Source: JASGDB01 sp049841315
GTDB taxonomy: Bacteria > Bacteroidota > Bacteroidia > Flavobacteriales > Weeksellaceae
Assembly (NCBI GenBank): GCA_049841315.1
Contig: JASGDB010000031.1
Coordinates: 1 to 44,715 of the forward strand
Direction of reading: 5' to 3'
DNA length: 44,715 nucleotides
Each line of letters starts with the position of its first letter. Within the stretch, counting starts at the first letter, position 1. The notes below the pieces were generated by a model that was not told the DNA's origin, did not search any database, and was given only the letters and a program-made list of their open reading frames with translations. The position numbers were made by a program, and so were the translations under genes. This document shows positions 26,178 to 34,696 of this stretch, one piece after another.

Positions 26178-26877
26178 CTATTTATAAGAATTTATAGTGG
26201 ATAAACCCAAAATATTTAAGTCCTCTTTTGAAAAATTATCGACAATTCTCTGACTAGTCTTTATTTTTTTATTAACTACGTTTTTTCTTAGTTGAGAACA
26301 AATCATTATTATCAATTGAAGTTCGGTTTCATCAAAACTATATATTTCACCATTCACATAGTTAACCTCAATTTCTAACCTTTCTTTTTCAAAATTGTAA
26401 TTAAATTTCATATAACATTCATAACTCTCATAGAGGTTATGATCGGAATGAGCTACGAAAGTATTTCTCAAATTAATCATTCTTTTATGAAAATCCAAAA
26501 AACTTATCTAAATCAAGTAAATCATCTGGAAAATTTTTTTCAATAAATTTTTCATCGAGTGAACTTCTTTTCTTTGAAGCATTAAAACATTTCGCATAGG
26601 TCGTTATTATAGATTTGAACAGACTTTTCTTAATAATCAAGTTATTATCAATATAACTATCAGAATTTATAGTTGTATATTCGTTTACCCTATAATCAAT
26701 CAGAATTGAGGCTGTATCAATAACAAAATTTAAATCATTTTCTAAAGAGCAATATGATAAATATTGGCTAATTATTTTATCTTTTTTTAAAATTATTGAG
26801 TTCTTAGGTATTTCTTCTTTTAATCTGTACTCAAAAGTATTCTTATCTTCCTGTTCGTATAGTTTATAGCTTTTCAT
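26178..26877 (-). pseudogene. HEPN-like protein gene, split by a frameshift
   Basis: Two overlapping reading frames (26485-26877 and 26178-26498) read as one protein of about 230 residues if one T is removed from the T6 run near 26495-26500 (minus strand: AAG TTT TTT GGA becomes AAG TTT TTG GAT). The joined stretch would read DLDKFLDFHKRMINLRNTFV. It contains RNTFVAH, fitting the R-x4..6-H signature of HEPN ribonucleases, often toxins or abortive-infection effectors. The flanking helices fit this, but no named family is recognised. The gene is AT-rich and lies between the two recombinase genes. The shift may be a true mutation, a phase-variable run or a sequencing error. Confidence 0.6.
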
Positions 26878-26930
26878 ATATTAAATATTTTTGTTTTAAG
26901 CGAATGTAAACAAAATTAATTTTAATTCAG

Positions 26931-28154
26931 TCACCCCATCACCCTCTCAAAATACCTTCCCAGCGAAACAATCCTCTCCTCATTTTTTGTATTGATGTAT
27001 CTGCGGAATACCTGTTCCGTACTATGCCCCGTAGCTTCCATCAGCAAAGGCGTGGGAATTTTTCCGTAAAAGTTCGTGGCAAAACTCCGCCTTCCGATAT
27101 GGCTGGAAACCGTTTCCCATTTCTCTGTTTCCGTATCTTTTGAGCGGAAAGCAGTTCTTATTCTTGCTTTCACAGAATTCTTTAATTCTGAAAGCCTCGC
27201 AATCTCCTTTATCTGACTGTTGTATTCCCGCATTTCCATTGGTTTCGGAAACTGCCCGTTGTTTCTTTTAATAACCTTTAAAACAACCGGATGAAGAGGA
27301 AGCACAATCTCCTTTTTCGTTTTCTTCTGAGTAAAAGCAATACAGATTCTTCCGTTGATTTCCTTGAGCTGTTCTTTTTTGAAACCCATAAAATCCGAAA
27401 ACCTTTGTCCTGTATAACAACTTATCAACAGCCAGTCCTTTGCATCCTGCAATTCCTCAGGAACATTCGTCTGCTTTATTTGTTCAATCTCCCTTTCCGT
27501 CAGCGTGACAATTTCCCTCTGCTGTTTCTCTCGTCTTATTTCCAGTTCCTTCACGCAGGTCTTTATCCTTTTTCTCTCAGCGAAGTTTAAAATCGTTTTC
27601 ACAAAATGAATGCTTCTGTATATCGTATTATCACTGTATTCTTCCTCCTTTCCGAACCTCACGAAATCCCTCACAAAATCAGAATTGATTTTCTCTATAT
27701 ACAGCCTTTCACAGCGAAATCCCTCGAAACGTTCCATTAAATGAAAGAATACTTTATATCTTTTATAGGTAGAGTGGCTTATCAGGTCTATTTTTGTATC
27801 CATATACCATTTTATAAAGAACAGCAGGGAGTTTTCAGAAAGTTCCGGTTTCTTTCCTGAGCAAATGTCTTTTATTCTCTTTGCCATTGCCCTTTGCATC
27901 GGTTCTTTTCTTTCCTCCTTTCTTTCTGTGATATATTCCGTCAATTGCAGTTTTATCTCATCAAGTTTAGCGTTCAGTCTTTTGTATTTTTTCAGGTAAA
28001 TATTCAGCGGACGCTGTTTTTCCTTATCCCAATCCGTTTCGGGGATTCTTAAAGAGGTACGGAAAGTATAGGATTGTTTTTGTTGTGTATCGGTAAGGGT
28101 AAGGTGAATGTTTTTTAGAGTTCCGTTTTGCGGGAGGAAGAATTCAAATGTCAT
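26931..28154 (-). CDS. Tyrosine recombinase, candidate promoter invertase
   Basis: This 407-residue recombinase differs strongly from the island integrase. The N-terminal part (1-75) is arm-binding-like, the core-binding domain is about 105-215, and the catalytic domain has the full set: R251 (CYTGQRFSD), Lys in TQKKTKK, H352-x-x-R355 (SHIGRR), H377 (TGHST) and Y386 (RRYINT). The gene starts 45 bp from inverted repeats that look like its core sites (28199-28227 and 28406-28434), and the promoter between them points at it. Bacteroides invertases that flip promoters of surface genes are of the same enzyme class. I therefore infer that it inverts the segment 28203-28431. Alternatively it may be a second integrase left by another element. 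Confidence 0.85.
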   Translation of the reverse strand: MTFEFFLPQNGTLKNIHLTLTDTQQKQSYTFRTSLRIPETDWDKEKQRPLNIYLKKYKRLNAKLDEIKLQLTEYITERKEERKEPMQRAMAKRIKDICSGKKPELSENSLLFFIKWYMDTKIDLISHSTYKRYKVFFHLMERFEGFRCERLYIEKINSDFVRDFVRFGKEEEYSDNTIYRSIHFVKTILNFAERKRIKTCVKELEIRREKQQREIVTLTEREIEQIKQTNVPEELQDAKDWLLISCYTGQRFSDFMGFKKEQLKEINGRICIAFTQKKTKKEIVLPLHPVVLKVIKRNNGQFPKPMEMREYNSQIKEIARLSELKNSVKARIRTAFRSKDTETEKWETVSSHIGRRSFATNFYGKIPTPLLMEATGHSTEQVFRRYINTKNEERIVSLGRYFERVMG

Positions 28155-28198
28155 TTCGCTGTAGTTTAAATGGTTTATTCTCAGCGAATGTATAACAA

Positions 28199-28227
28199 AA
28201 ATAGTAGTCCTGCATAGACTACTATTT
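28199..28227. other. Left recombinase core site (IRL)
   Basis: AAATAGTAGTC, the 7-bp spacer CTGCATA, and GACTACTATTT: perfect 11-bp inverted arms around an asymmetric 7-bp spacer. This is the form of a tyrosine-recombinase crossover site. Confidence 0.8.
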
Positions 28228-28431
28228 CAGTGCAAAAGTACACAAAATTTTCAAATATCAAAATCCGTAACAAATTATGAATAAAATCATTAAAGGAAAT
28301 TAAGCCTGCAATCCTTTATGAGTTCATTCTTTTAAAGCCGTAAGGAATAACACTCCCTTTCCATTTTTTGTGGATAAAAATTACTGTGCTGTAAGCGAAT
28401 AGGTTGCAATAGTAGTCTATGCAGGACTACT
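28203..28431. promoter_or_regulatory. Invertible promoter segment before surface locus B
   Basis: Perfect 24-bp inverted repeats at 28203-28226 and 28408-28431 enclose 181 bp without a gene. Inside is a promoter (28233-28262) that now points left, into the recombinase gene. Inversion would place its -7 box at about 28394-28401, 41 nt before the ATG of locus B at 28443; in locus A the homologous promoter is 38 nt before the start. I see no TAnnTTTG box facing right in the present orientation, so locus B appears to be OFF. Inversion itself cannot be seen from one sequence. Confidence 0.8.
28233..28262 (-). promoter_or_regulatory. Promoter inside the invertible segment, facing the recombinase gene
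   Basis: On the minus strand TTTG (28262-28259), an 18-nt spacer and TACTTTTG (28240-28233) form the consensus. The surrounding GATTTTGATATTT...TGTGTAC.TTTGCAC is shared with the locus A promoter (4486-4521, 31/36 identical). Confidence 0.85.
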
Positions 28432-28434
28432 TTT
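28406..28434. other. Right recombinase core site (IRR)
   Basis: The arms AATAGTAGTC and GACTACTTTT surround TATGCAG, the exact reverse complement of the left spacer CTGCATA. The two sites are therefore in opposite orientation, so recombination between them would invert rather than delete. The site overlaps an upstream in-frame ATG (28419). Confidence 0.8.
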
Positions 28435-28442
28435 TAATCCAG

Positions 28443-29075
28443 ATGATGAAAAAAAGGATTCCGGAAACACAGATGAACAATCCGTTCCATCCACTGAATA
28501 AAGGGTGGTTCGGATTTTTATGCTTACTTTTTTCTTATACTTTTCCGGCTCAGATATATGTGTCGGAAAGTGCATCTCTATATGTTCACAAGAATACGGT
28601 TGTGCATTCCGACAGTATTAAGATAAAATCCGAATCTTCTTTTCCGTCCGAAAATTCCAAAATCTACATTTCCAAAGAAGCACTTGCTTATAATGTACAG
28701 GCAGAATTGGTATTTCTGCCTTCCGAAAAGGAAATAAGCAGTAAAACAAAATCCCATTGTATTGCAAAGTCCCGAAAATCGGAAAAACCAATTGCAAAAG
28801 AACAGAAAACCCTTCCTCAAAAATCGGAAAGCGTTTACAAGCCTGAGAACAGCACCGGAAATTTTTATTTCTATGCCTTACAAATAAAATCCGGCGTTTC
28901 CTCAGGTTCGTCTTTTTCAGGAAAAAAATCAGTGGCTGCCGATGAGGCGGATTTTGCAGTATTATTCTCCGTTCCTTTCCGGACACAGACTGTCTTTTTT
29001 CAGGAACTGAAAATTCCCGTTTCTTATAAATCGGCATACAGCATACGCCCGCCGCCGTATTTTCTTTTTTCCTAA
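28443..29075 (+). CDS. Exported protein ending in SIRPPP, first gene of surface locus B
   Basis: This 210-residue paralogue of 4557-5210 starts MMKKRIPETQ, parallel to MMNKNTAETR in locus A, which supports the start at 28443 over the in-frame ATG at 28419 that lies inside the recombination site. The signal peptide has its hydrophobic core at FLCLLFSYTF and ends PAQ-IYV. The middle is rich in Lys, Ser and Glu and shows no domain; the C-terminus carries AYSIRPPP followed by YFLFS. By position it opens locus B directly downstream of the invertible segment, so its expression should follow the switch. Its role is unknown. Confidence 0.75.
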   Translation: MMKKRIPETQMNNPFHPLNKGWFGFLCLLFSYTFPAQIYVSESASLYVHKNTVVHSDSIKIKSESSFPSENSKIYISKEALAYNVQAELVFLPSEKEISSKTKSHCIAKSRKSEKPIAKEQKTLPQKSESVYKPENSTGNFYFYALQIKSGVSSGSSFSGKKSVAADEADFAVLFSVPFRTQTVFFQELKIPVSYKSAYSIRPPPYFLFS

Positions 29076-29354
29076 GTAACCTGAAGTCGGGATAATATTT
29101 TTTAACCATTAAGGGATTAAGATTTTAATAAAAATATGCCTTAATAATCTTAATGAAAAATCAATTTATTGATGTCTTAGCAAATTAATGAGCATTTTTT
29201 ACTCAATTTCTTAATGTTGAAAAATAAAGGAATAAACAAGGTTTATTCTTAAGAATAACAGGCTCGTATCCCCAATCGAGGTTAAGAAAAGCCGGAGAAT
29301 CAGACTTTCCAGTGAACAACCGGCTATAACAGAAGCAATCTATTAAATAACACT
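29076..29354. other. Gene-free stretch in locus B
   Basis: This AT-rich spacer holds loose inverted runs of the TTAAGATTTTAA / CTTAATAATCTTAATG type. No gene or clear promoter is seen. Confidence 0.4.
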
Positions 29355-30187
29355 ATGATTAAAACATTATTATTCGGCTCAATGCTGATAGCTCCTGTAT
29401 TGGGTACGGCACAGAATACCTTGTATTTTGAGGATTTCCAGACCGGAGCAGCCTTACAGACTTTGGGCTACACCCTTTCAACGACAGCAATACGCCTCAG
29501 GGTTCATATAACGCCCTTTTCGGAGGCAATGCATGGATATCGCAGTTGTGGCAGGAAGAGGGAACGAACCGCACCGCGTCGTCAACCTCATATTTTATAA
29601 ATGACAATCCGGCAGACCGCTGGATGATTATGCCTGCGGTTACCATTCCTGCAGATGCAGCTTCGGCAGCATTGTCTTTCAAAGCAAGGTCGCACGACTA
29701 TGCACCGTATCAGGACGGCTTTGTCCTGAAAATTTCCACGACAGATGTTCAGAAAGCATCTTTCACGACGGATTTGCTTACCGTTACCGCAGCACCTTTT
29801 GCTTCGCTGGCGTCAATAGCACCTACTGTTGTGGATTTGACGGCGTATAAAGGGCAGACCGTATATCTGGCGTGGGTAAACAACACTGCGGTGGGAAATC
29901 TCCTGAGCATCGACAATATCCGCATCACTTCAAACGGAGCGTTGTCCGTAGCCGGAGTAAAAACGGAAAAGACCTCTGCAATCTATCCTAATCCCGTAAC
30001 CGATTCCTTTGAAATCAGTAATGCTTCGGACATTGTTTCCGCAGCGGTTTTTGATGCATCGGGAAGAATGGTGAAAGAATACGGAAAAGAGCAGAGATAC
30101 GACATTTCTTCCCTTGCTTCCGGAACATATCAGGTAATTATCAAAAGAAATTCAGGGACAGAAACCCAAACAATTATCAAAAAATAG
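29355..30187 (+). pseudogene. Type IX secretion cargo with C-terminal sorting domain, frameshifted
   Basis: The first frame gives a signal peptide (MIKTLLFGSMLIAPVLGTAQ) and NTLYFEDFQTGAALQTLGYT, then runs into a wrong frame. The correct continuation is in another frame from about 29477: NDSNTPQGSYNALFGGNAWI, then SQLWQEEGTN and a cleaved-adhesin-like beta domain (WMIMPAVTIP, ...LSFKARSHD, ...LLSIDNIRITS). The end is a type A sorting domain (IYPNPVTDSFEISN...GTYQVIIKR). One T missing at 29476-29478 explains the break. If real, locus B lacks this product; if the run varies, it could be a second phase switch. It is the only protein in the window with a clear type IX sorting domain. Confidence 0.8.
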
Positions 30188-30192
30188 AATCT

Positions 30193-33126
30193 ATGATGAA
30201 ACAAAACAATCACATTACGAAGAAAGCATTAGGATTGATGATGCTTCTCTTCATGTCGGCGGCAATGCTGTATGCCTTTGTGCCGGCGCTGAAAGAAACG
30301 CGTTTCGGAAGTTTTGCGGCAGCCGCACCTTCCCTTTCGCTGACCAAAACCGACGTAACCTGTCCGGGTAACGGAACGATTACGGCTGCGGTAAACGAAC
30401 TTCCGCCGGGTGCGGGAGTAACCTATGAATACTGGAACAATGCAGCTCCTGCAAACGTTTCTCAGTCAAGCAACGGTGTTATAGTAGGGCTTAATGCCGG
30501 AACGTACACCGTAAGAGCGTATGTAACCTCCGGAGCAAGCACGCAGACCTATCAGGAGAGCATTACCCTTACCAGCAGTTATGTCCCGATTACGGCAAAC
30601 TCTACCGTAACACAAACTTGTCCCGGTGCAAGTACGGGAACGATTACCGTAAATGCTACACAAGGAACGCCTGTTAATTATCAGGTTATTTCTGCTCCGG
30701 CGGCATATCCCAATCCGCTTCCGTACAATCAGACCTCCAATGTGTTTACGGGGCTTCCGGTAGGAGTTTACCAAATCAGGATTTATGATTCCTGCGGAGA
30801 GTACAATACCATTACTGCAACGGTAGCGGCTTATCCTAACTTATCAGGATATATCTATCACTTTACTCAAACAAGTTGTACCAGTGCTACAATCAGACAC
30901 GTAGCAGGGCATTGGGCATTTCCGGTTACTATTGAAATGGTTGTAAAGGAGGGCACGTCTGCATCAGGAACGGTAATTGCCAGCAATACCCATACTTATA
31001 ATGCAGGAGACCCGGAAGTTACCAGTGCGGGAACGGATTGGTCAAATGTATATCAAACTATTGATAACTTTCCTGCTAACCATACTTTCCCCATAAGGGT
31101 CGAAACCAAAATTACCGATGCCTGCGGGAGAGTATATACCTATAATACTGTAAGAAGAAATGAATTAATATTAAAACCAAAATGTCTGCCGTCAGTAGGA
31201 TTTGGTTGGGATATTACCAGCTGGAATTCTCCTTATGTTGATGACAGAAACCCGAATGCCGTATATCCTATTACGGTGGCATGGGTGAATACGGCTAATC
31301 CTGCGGATTCAGACTCTCAAACAATAACAAATTCCGGTCAGTGGACAGGAGATGTTTTAGGTTTAACGCAAGGAGCAACTTATCAGGTAACCATTACCGA
31401 TGCCTGCGGAAGAACCCGCACAGGTACTACAACTGTTGGCGGAGACCCGTTGAATGTAGGACAGACTGCCTTTATTACTGCACTGCCTACCTGTAGAGAC
31501 GGTTACTGGCTGTTTTATGCGGGTACAGCCCCTCCCGTAGCCGGTACGCCTACGGAACACAATGAAAAGATTGACCAAATTATAGTAGTACAATCTCCTC
31601 CGGGAGGTGCAGCCGTTGGTAGCAGCCTTCCTGTCAACCTTAACTTATGGGATTGGACTTCCGGACTACACGTAGCAGGGCATTATGTATTTGATGTAAG
31701 AATGGGCTGCGTGGTACAGAGAATCACCGTTGATGCTCCGGCATACGGAACTGAACTGACAAGTGTGGATGTAACGCCGTCATCAACCTGTAATACAGCA
31801 GATGTAACGATTAACCATACCTACACACAAGACGGCAATCCTATTCCTGACCCTACTACCGGAGTGGGAGCTTACGGTGTTATTCAGTATGCATTAGTAC
31901 CGACAGGAGTTCCCGTTGCCCCGTCGAATTATCAAGCTAACAAGACATTTTTAAATGTACCGAACGGAACGTATGATATATATATGACATTTTCCAGAAC
32001 TACTTCCACTTCTTGTAACAATAAATTAATGGGACAGGTAACCGTAAATAATACAGGTCCTCAGATACAGGCAACCTACGGTTTCCTCTGCCAGTCGGGA
32101 GCAAATGCAGGAAAATACGGAATAACCGTTGACGCCACAGGTACGGGAACTGTAGAATATGCCATTACGGCAGTCAACGGTGCTCCGGTAGCATCTCCGG
32201 TATGGCAGGCTTCCAATGAATTCAACGGACTGGACAACGGGGTATATACCATTACCGTAAGAGACAACTGCGCCACCACATCTACGGTATTCTCCACCTA
32301 TGCCTATTCAAATCCGCGGGTAAGAACCACAGGATTATGTCCGAACAGTGATGGTTCCATTTATGTACCTTATGTACCCGGATTTACCTATCAGTGGTCT
32401 AAAGACGGTACACCTCTGACAAACGGCGGGCATATTTCGGGAGCGGATACCAATATCCTTACTTTCGCACCGTTCTCTACAACTGATGAGGGAGTATATA
32501 CCGTACGTGTAGTATACGGAACCTGTATCGATGAAGTGTACAGCATCACCATCAGCGACCAGTCCCCTAATTCCGGAGCGGATTTCACATCACCGCAAAT
32601 CTGTCTGGATACCGTAACACAGCCGATAGACCTGAGCTCTTATTTATCTTCCGACGCACAGCCGAACGGAGAATGGGAACTGGTAAGCGGTACGGGAGGA
32701 ACACTTACGGACAATATGTTCGATGTTACCGGAATTACTTCCAATAGTACATTTGTTTTCAAATACATTACCAAAGGATACTGTAATCTGGAAGACGAAG
32801 CCTTAATCACGCTTAACTTCGAAAGCTGCGCATGCTATAATCCTGCCAACACAACCGGAAACGGTACGGACACCAAAGTAGGTATCACGCTGCTGAAAAG
32901 AGCGGGAGCAGATGCACCGGACAACTGGCCGATGGTAAGAAAATCCGGACACATCGCATTGGAATCCAACACCAAAGGATTTGTTGTTACCAGAATGGCA
33001 ACGGCGGATTTACCAAACATCACCACTCCGCAGGAAGGAATGATGGTGTATGACACCACTGATAAATGTCTTAAGATTTATTCGGAAGGAGCATGGAAAT
33101 GTTTCAGCACTCCTGCTTGTCCGTAA
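30193..33126 (+). CDS. Large secreted repeat protein with conserved C-terminal domain, locus B
   Basis: This protein has 977 residues and an N-terminal signal (MMLLFMSAAMLYAF). It is built of repeats of about 100 residues, each ending in a pattern such as NVFTGLPVGVYQIRIYDSCG, GATYQVTITDACGR or NEFNGLDNGVYTITVRDNCA, as in SprB-like Bacteroidetes adhesins. Residues about 710-800 look like an Ig domain (FTYQWSKDGTPLTNG...TDEGVYTVRV). Residues 878-977 are the C-terminal domain shared with both large proteins of locus A (TDTKVGITLLKRAGADAP, WPMVRKSGHIALESN, QEGMMVYDT, ending PACP). The C-terminal domain DNA is clearly more diverged from the locus A copies than those are from each other. It lies 5 bp after the frameshifted type IX cargo gene. 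Confidence 0.85.
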   Translation: MMKQNNHITKKALGLMMLLFMSAAMLYAFVPALKETRFGSFAAAAPSLSLTKTDVTCPGNGTITAAVNELPPGAGVTYEYWNNAAPANVSQSSNGVIVGLNAGTYTVRAYVTSGASTQTYQESITLTSSYVPITANSTVTQTCPGASTGTITVNATQGTPVNYQVISAPAAYPNPLPYNQTSNVFTGLPVGVYQIRIYDSCGEYNTITATVAAYPNLSGYIYHFTQTSCTSATIRHVAGHWAFPVTIEMVVKEGTSASGTVIASNTHTYNAGDPEVTSAGTDWSNVYQTIDNFPANHTFPIRVETKITDACGRVYTYNTVRRNELILKPKCLPSVGFGWDITSWNSPYVDDRNPNAVYPITVAWVNTANPADSDSQTITNSGQWTGDVLGLTQGATYQVTITDACGRTRTGTTTVGGDPLNVGQTAFITALPTCRDGYWLFYAGTAPPVAGTPTEHNEKIDQIIVVQSPPGGAAVGSSLPVNLNLWDWTSGLHVAGHYVFDVRMGCVVQRITVDAPAYGTELTSVDVTPSSTCNTADVTINHTYTQDGNPIPDPTTGVGAYGVIQYALVPTGVPVAPSNYQANKTFLNVPNGTYDIYMTFSRTTSTSCNNKLMGQVTVNNTGPQIQATYGFLCQSGANAGKYGITVDATGTGTVEYAITAVNGAPVASPVWQASNEFNGLDNGVYTITVRDNCATTSTVFSTYAYSNPRVRTTGLCPNSDGSIYVPYVPGFTYQWSKDGTPLTNGGHISGADTNILTFAPFSTTDEGVYTVRVVYGTCIDEVYSITISDQSPNSGADFTSPQICLDTVTQPIDLSSYLSSDAQPNGEWELVSGTGGTLTDNMFDVTGITSNSTFVFKYITKGYCNLEDEALITLNFESCACYNPANTTGNGTDTKVGITLLKRAGADAPDNWPMVRKSGHIALESNTKGFVVTRMATADLPNITTPQEGMMVYDTTDKCLKIYSEGAWKCFSTPACP

Positions 33127-33248
33127 AAGCCCCCTGTCCCCCAAAGGGGGAAAAGGCTCTAAATATTATTTTAATAACATAATCTAACCACACACCGGCT
33201 CCCCTTCCCTTTGGGGAGGGGTCGGGGGTGGGGCTAATAATTAAAACA
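33127..33248 (+). repeat. GC-rich hairpins and conserved leader before the small-subunit gene of locus B
   Basis: The stretch AAGCCCCCTGTCCCCCAAAG continuing into GGGG is a hairpin of the same family as the aroA insert. From 33177 the sequence matches the leader at 11103-11180 almost base for base, including CACACACCGGCTCCCCTTCC and GGGGTGGGGCTAATAATTAA. Confidence 0.8.
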
Positions 33249-33806
33249 ATGAAAAAATACATTTCAATAACAGCACTTGCCGTTTTCGGTATGGCATCAT
33301 CTCAGGTCATCATCGGGGATGAAACGGGAACAGCAGCAGATAAAACTTCGGTTTTATTGGACTTTGCAGAGGGAGAGAACAAAGGGATTATTCTTCCTTA
33401 TGTAAGAACATTACCTACGGGAGCAGGACTGGCAGAGGGAACAATACTTCTCGATGCCGTAGATGCCACCAAAGCCAAAGTAAAATATTACAGAGGAAAC
33501 AACGACTGGTTCGACCTGAGCAGCAATAATGAAGCGGACATCTCAAATGCAATGACCAGCCAGCCTTCAACAGCAGAAACTACAACCAAAGGAGCGATTA
33601 TAGGTTCAAATACATCCTCAGCCGACGGTGTTTTGATTTTAGAATCAACAGATAAAGCAATGGTTCTGCCGCAGGTAGAAGACGTAGATGATATTATCAA
33701 ACCTGCTCCGGGAATGATGGTGTACGTTACTGGCACGACAGCCAATCCTAATAAAAGACTCGCTGTTTTCAACGGCGGAGGCTGGACTTTCTGGAAACCG
33801 CAATAA
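33249..33806 (+). CDS. Small exported protein with two copies of the LExxxKxxxLPxV...PGMMVY...W motif, locus B
   Basis: This 185-residue protein is clearly paralogous to 11181-11741. The signal peptide is MKKYISITALAVFGMASSQ, followed by VIIGDETGTAADKTSVLLDF, KGIILPYVRTLP, then the second unit GVLILESTDKAMVLPQV, PAPGMMVYVTG, NKRLAVFNGGGWTFWKPQ. As in locus A it follows a large protein carrying the related C-terminal domain and is preceded by the conserved GC-rich leader. It is the last gene of locus B; the palindrome at 33812 may terminate transcription. Confidence 0.8.
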   Translation: MKKYISITALAVFGMASSQVIIGDETGTAADKTSVLLDFAEGENKGIILPYVRTLPTGAGLAEGTILLDAVDATKAKVKYYRGNNDWFDLSSNNEADISNAMTSQPSTAETTTKGAIIGSNTSSADGVLILESTDKAMVLPQVEDVDDIIKPAPGMMVYVTGTTANPNKRLAVFNGGGWTFWKPQ

Positions 33807-33811
33807 TTTTC

Positions 33812-33844
33812 AGCCTTGTCAAGGTTTCAAACCTTGACAAGGCT
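33812..33844. repeat. 33-nt palindrome, family 2
   Basis: The 16-nt arms AGCCTTGTCAAGGTTT and reverse complement surround a single C, 5 nt after the stop codon of the small-subunit gene. With the copy at 34791 it brackets the toxin-antitoxin pair. Confidence 0.9.
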
Positions 33845-33909
33845 TTAAAGAAGAGAAGACGTTCTTTGACATATTTGGTTTACACGTTTTTATTGAAAAT
33901 GTTTTTTTG

Positions 33910-33917
33910 TAGATTTG
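33910..33917 (+). promoter_or_regulatory. -7 element before the UPF0175/PIN pair
   Basis: TAGATTTG fits TAnnTTTG and lies 22 nt before the antitoxin start. No upstream TTTG at the usual distance was found. The 15-bp sequence GGTTTACACGTTTTT lies just upstream (33877-33891). Confidence 0.4.
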
Positions 33918-33939
33918 TATTGAAATAAAAAAATATAAA

Positions 33940-34194
33940 ATGGGACAAGTCATATCCATAGAGTACCCTGAATATTTAGCCAATTCAATGCGGCTGAATG
34001 AAAAAGAATTCGGAAAGGAAATAAAAATTTCCGCTCTTGTAAAATTGTATGAGATTGGGAAAGTTTCGTCGGGAACAGCGGCTAAAGTATTGAAAATATC
34101 CAGAGTGGAATTCCTTGAGCTTTTAGGGAAATACAATGTTTCCCTGTTCAATTATCCGGCAGAGGATTTGCACAGAGATATAGAAAATGCGTAA
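33940..34194 (+). CDS. UPF0175-family antitoxin
   Basis: This 84-residue protein begins MGQVISIEYPEYLANSMRLN and carries a helix-turn-helix region (KVSSGTAAKVLKISRVEFLE) and the end FNYPAEDLHRDIENA, matching the UPF0175 pattern (LYE.G.vS.g.AAe.lgisr..Fl.ll...v). UPF0175 proteins usually accompany DUF3368 PIN toxins, as here, with an 8-bp overlap (34187-34194). By family it neutralises the toxin and probably represses the promoter. Confidence 0.88.
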   Translation: MGQVISIEYPEYLANSMRLNEKEFGKEIKISALVKLYEIGKVSSGTAAKVLKISRVEFLELLGKYNVSLFNYPAEDLHRDIENA

Positions 34195-34669
34195 AGTTGT
34201 TTCTAATACGACACCGGTTATTTCACTTTTAAAAATCGGAAAGCTTCACATACTGAAAGATTTGTATGGAGAAATTTTGATTCCTTTGGAAGTTTTCAAC
34301 GAGATTGAAGCCGGAAAAAACAAAGCATTCTATACGGATTTGTCAAAAATCGAATGGATAAAAATTGAAAAAATCCGGAACGAAACATCATTATCTTACT
34401 TTCTGGATTTGGACAAGGGAGAAGCAGAAGCCATCATTCTGGCAACCGAAAAAGAAGCAGACCTGATAATTCTGGACGAAACTTTAGGAAGATTTTACGC
34501 CAGACATGCAGGTTTAAAGATAACAGGAACAGTGGGAATTCTGCTAAAAGCTAAACAAAAAGGATACCTCCCGGAACTGAAACCCCTCCTCTTTGAATTA
34601 AAAGCGAAAGAGGTTTGGTTCAGCAATAATTTTATAAAGGAAATTCTGAAACTCGCAGGTGAAGAATAA
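34187..34669 (+). CDS. PIN-domain toxin (DUF3368, VapC-like)
   Basis: This is a 160-residue PIN-domain protein: SNTTPVISLLKIGKL at the N-terminus (the first acidic residue of the usual SDTTPL is Asn here), Glu in LEVFNEIEAG, DKGEAEAIILATEKEADLII with conserved acidic residues, and ILDETLGRFYARHAGL. This acidic cluster binds the metal in RNases of the PIN class. The C-terminal part contains TGTVGILLKAKQKG, typical of DUF3368. It overlaps the antitoxin gene and ends before a strong terminator. The Asn instead of Asp may reduce activity or be the norm in this subfamily; I cannot tell. Confidence 0.88.
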   Translation: MRKVVSNTTPVISLLKIGKLHILKDLYGEILIPLEVFNEIEAGKNKAFYTDLSKIEWIKIEKIRNETSLSYFLDLDKGEAEAIILATEKEADLIILDETLGRFYARHAGLKITGTVGILLKAKQKGYLPELKPLLFELKAKEVWFSNNFIKEILKLAGEE

Positions 34670-34696
34670 AAGAAATTCCTAATCTGCCATAACACA

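Noticed and set aside
27291..27590. Plus-strand frame within the second recombinase gene
   Set aside because: It lies antisense to the catalytic domain of a clearly coding gene and shows no homology pattern.
28419..28442. ATG at 28419 as start of the first locus B gene
   Set aside because: It lies within the right recombination site; the paralogue in locus A starts MMNKNTAETR, which matches MMKKRIPETQ from 28443.
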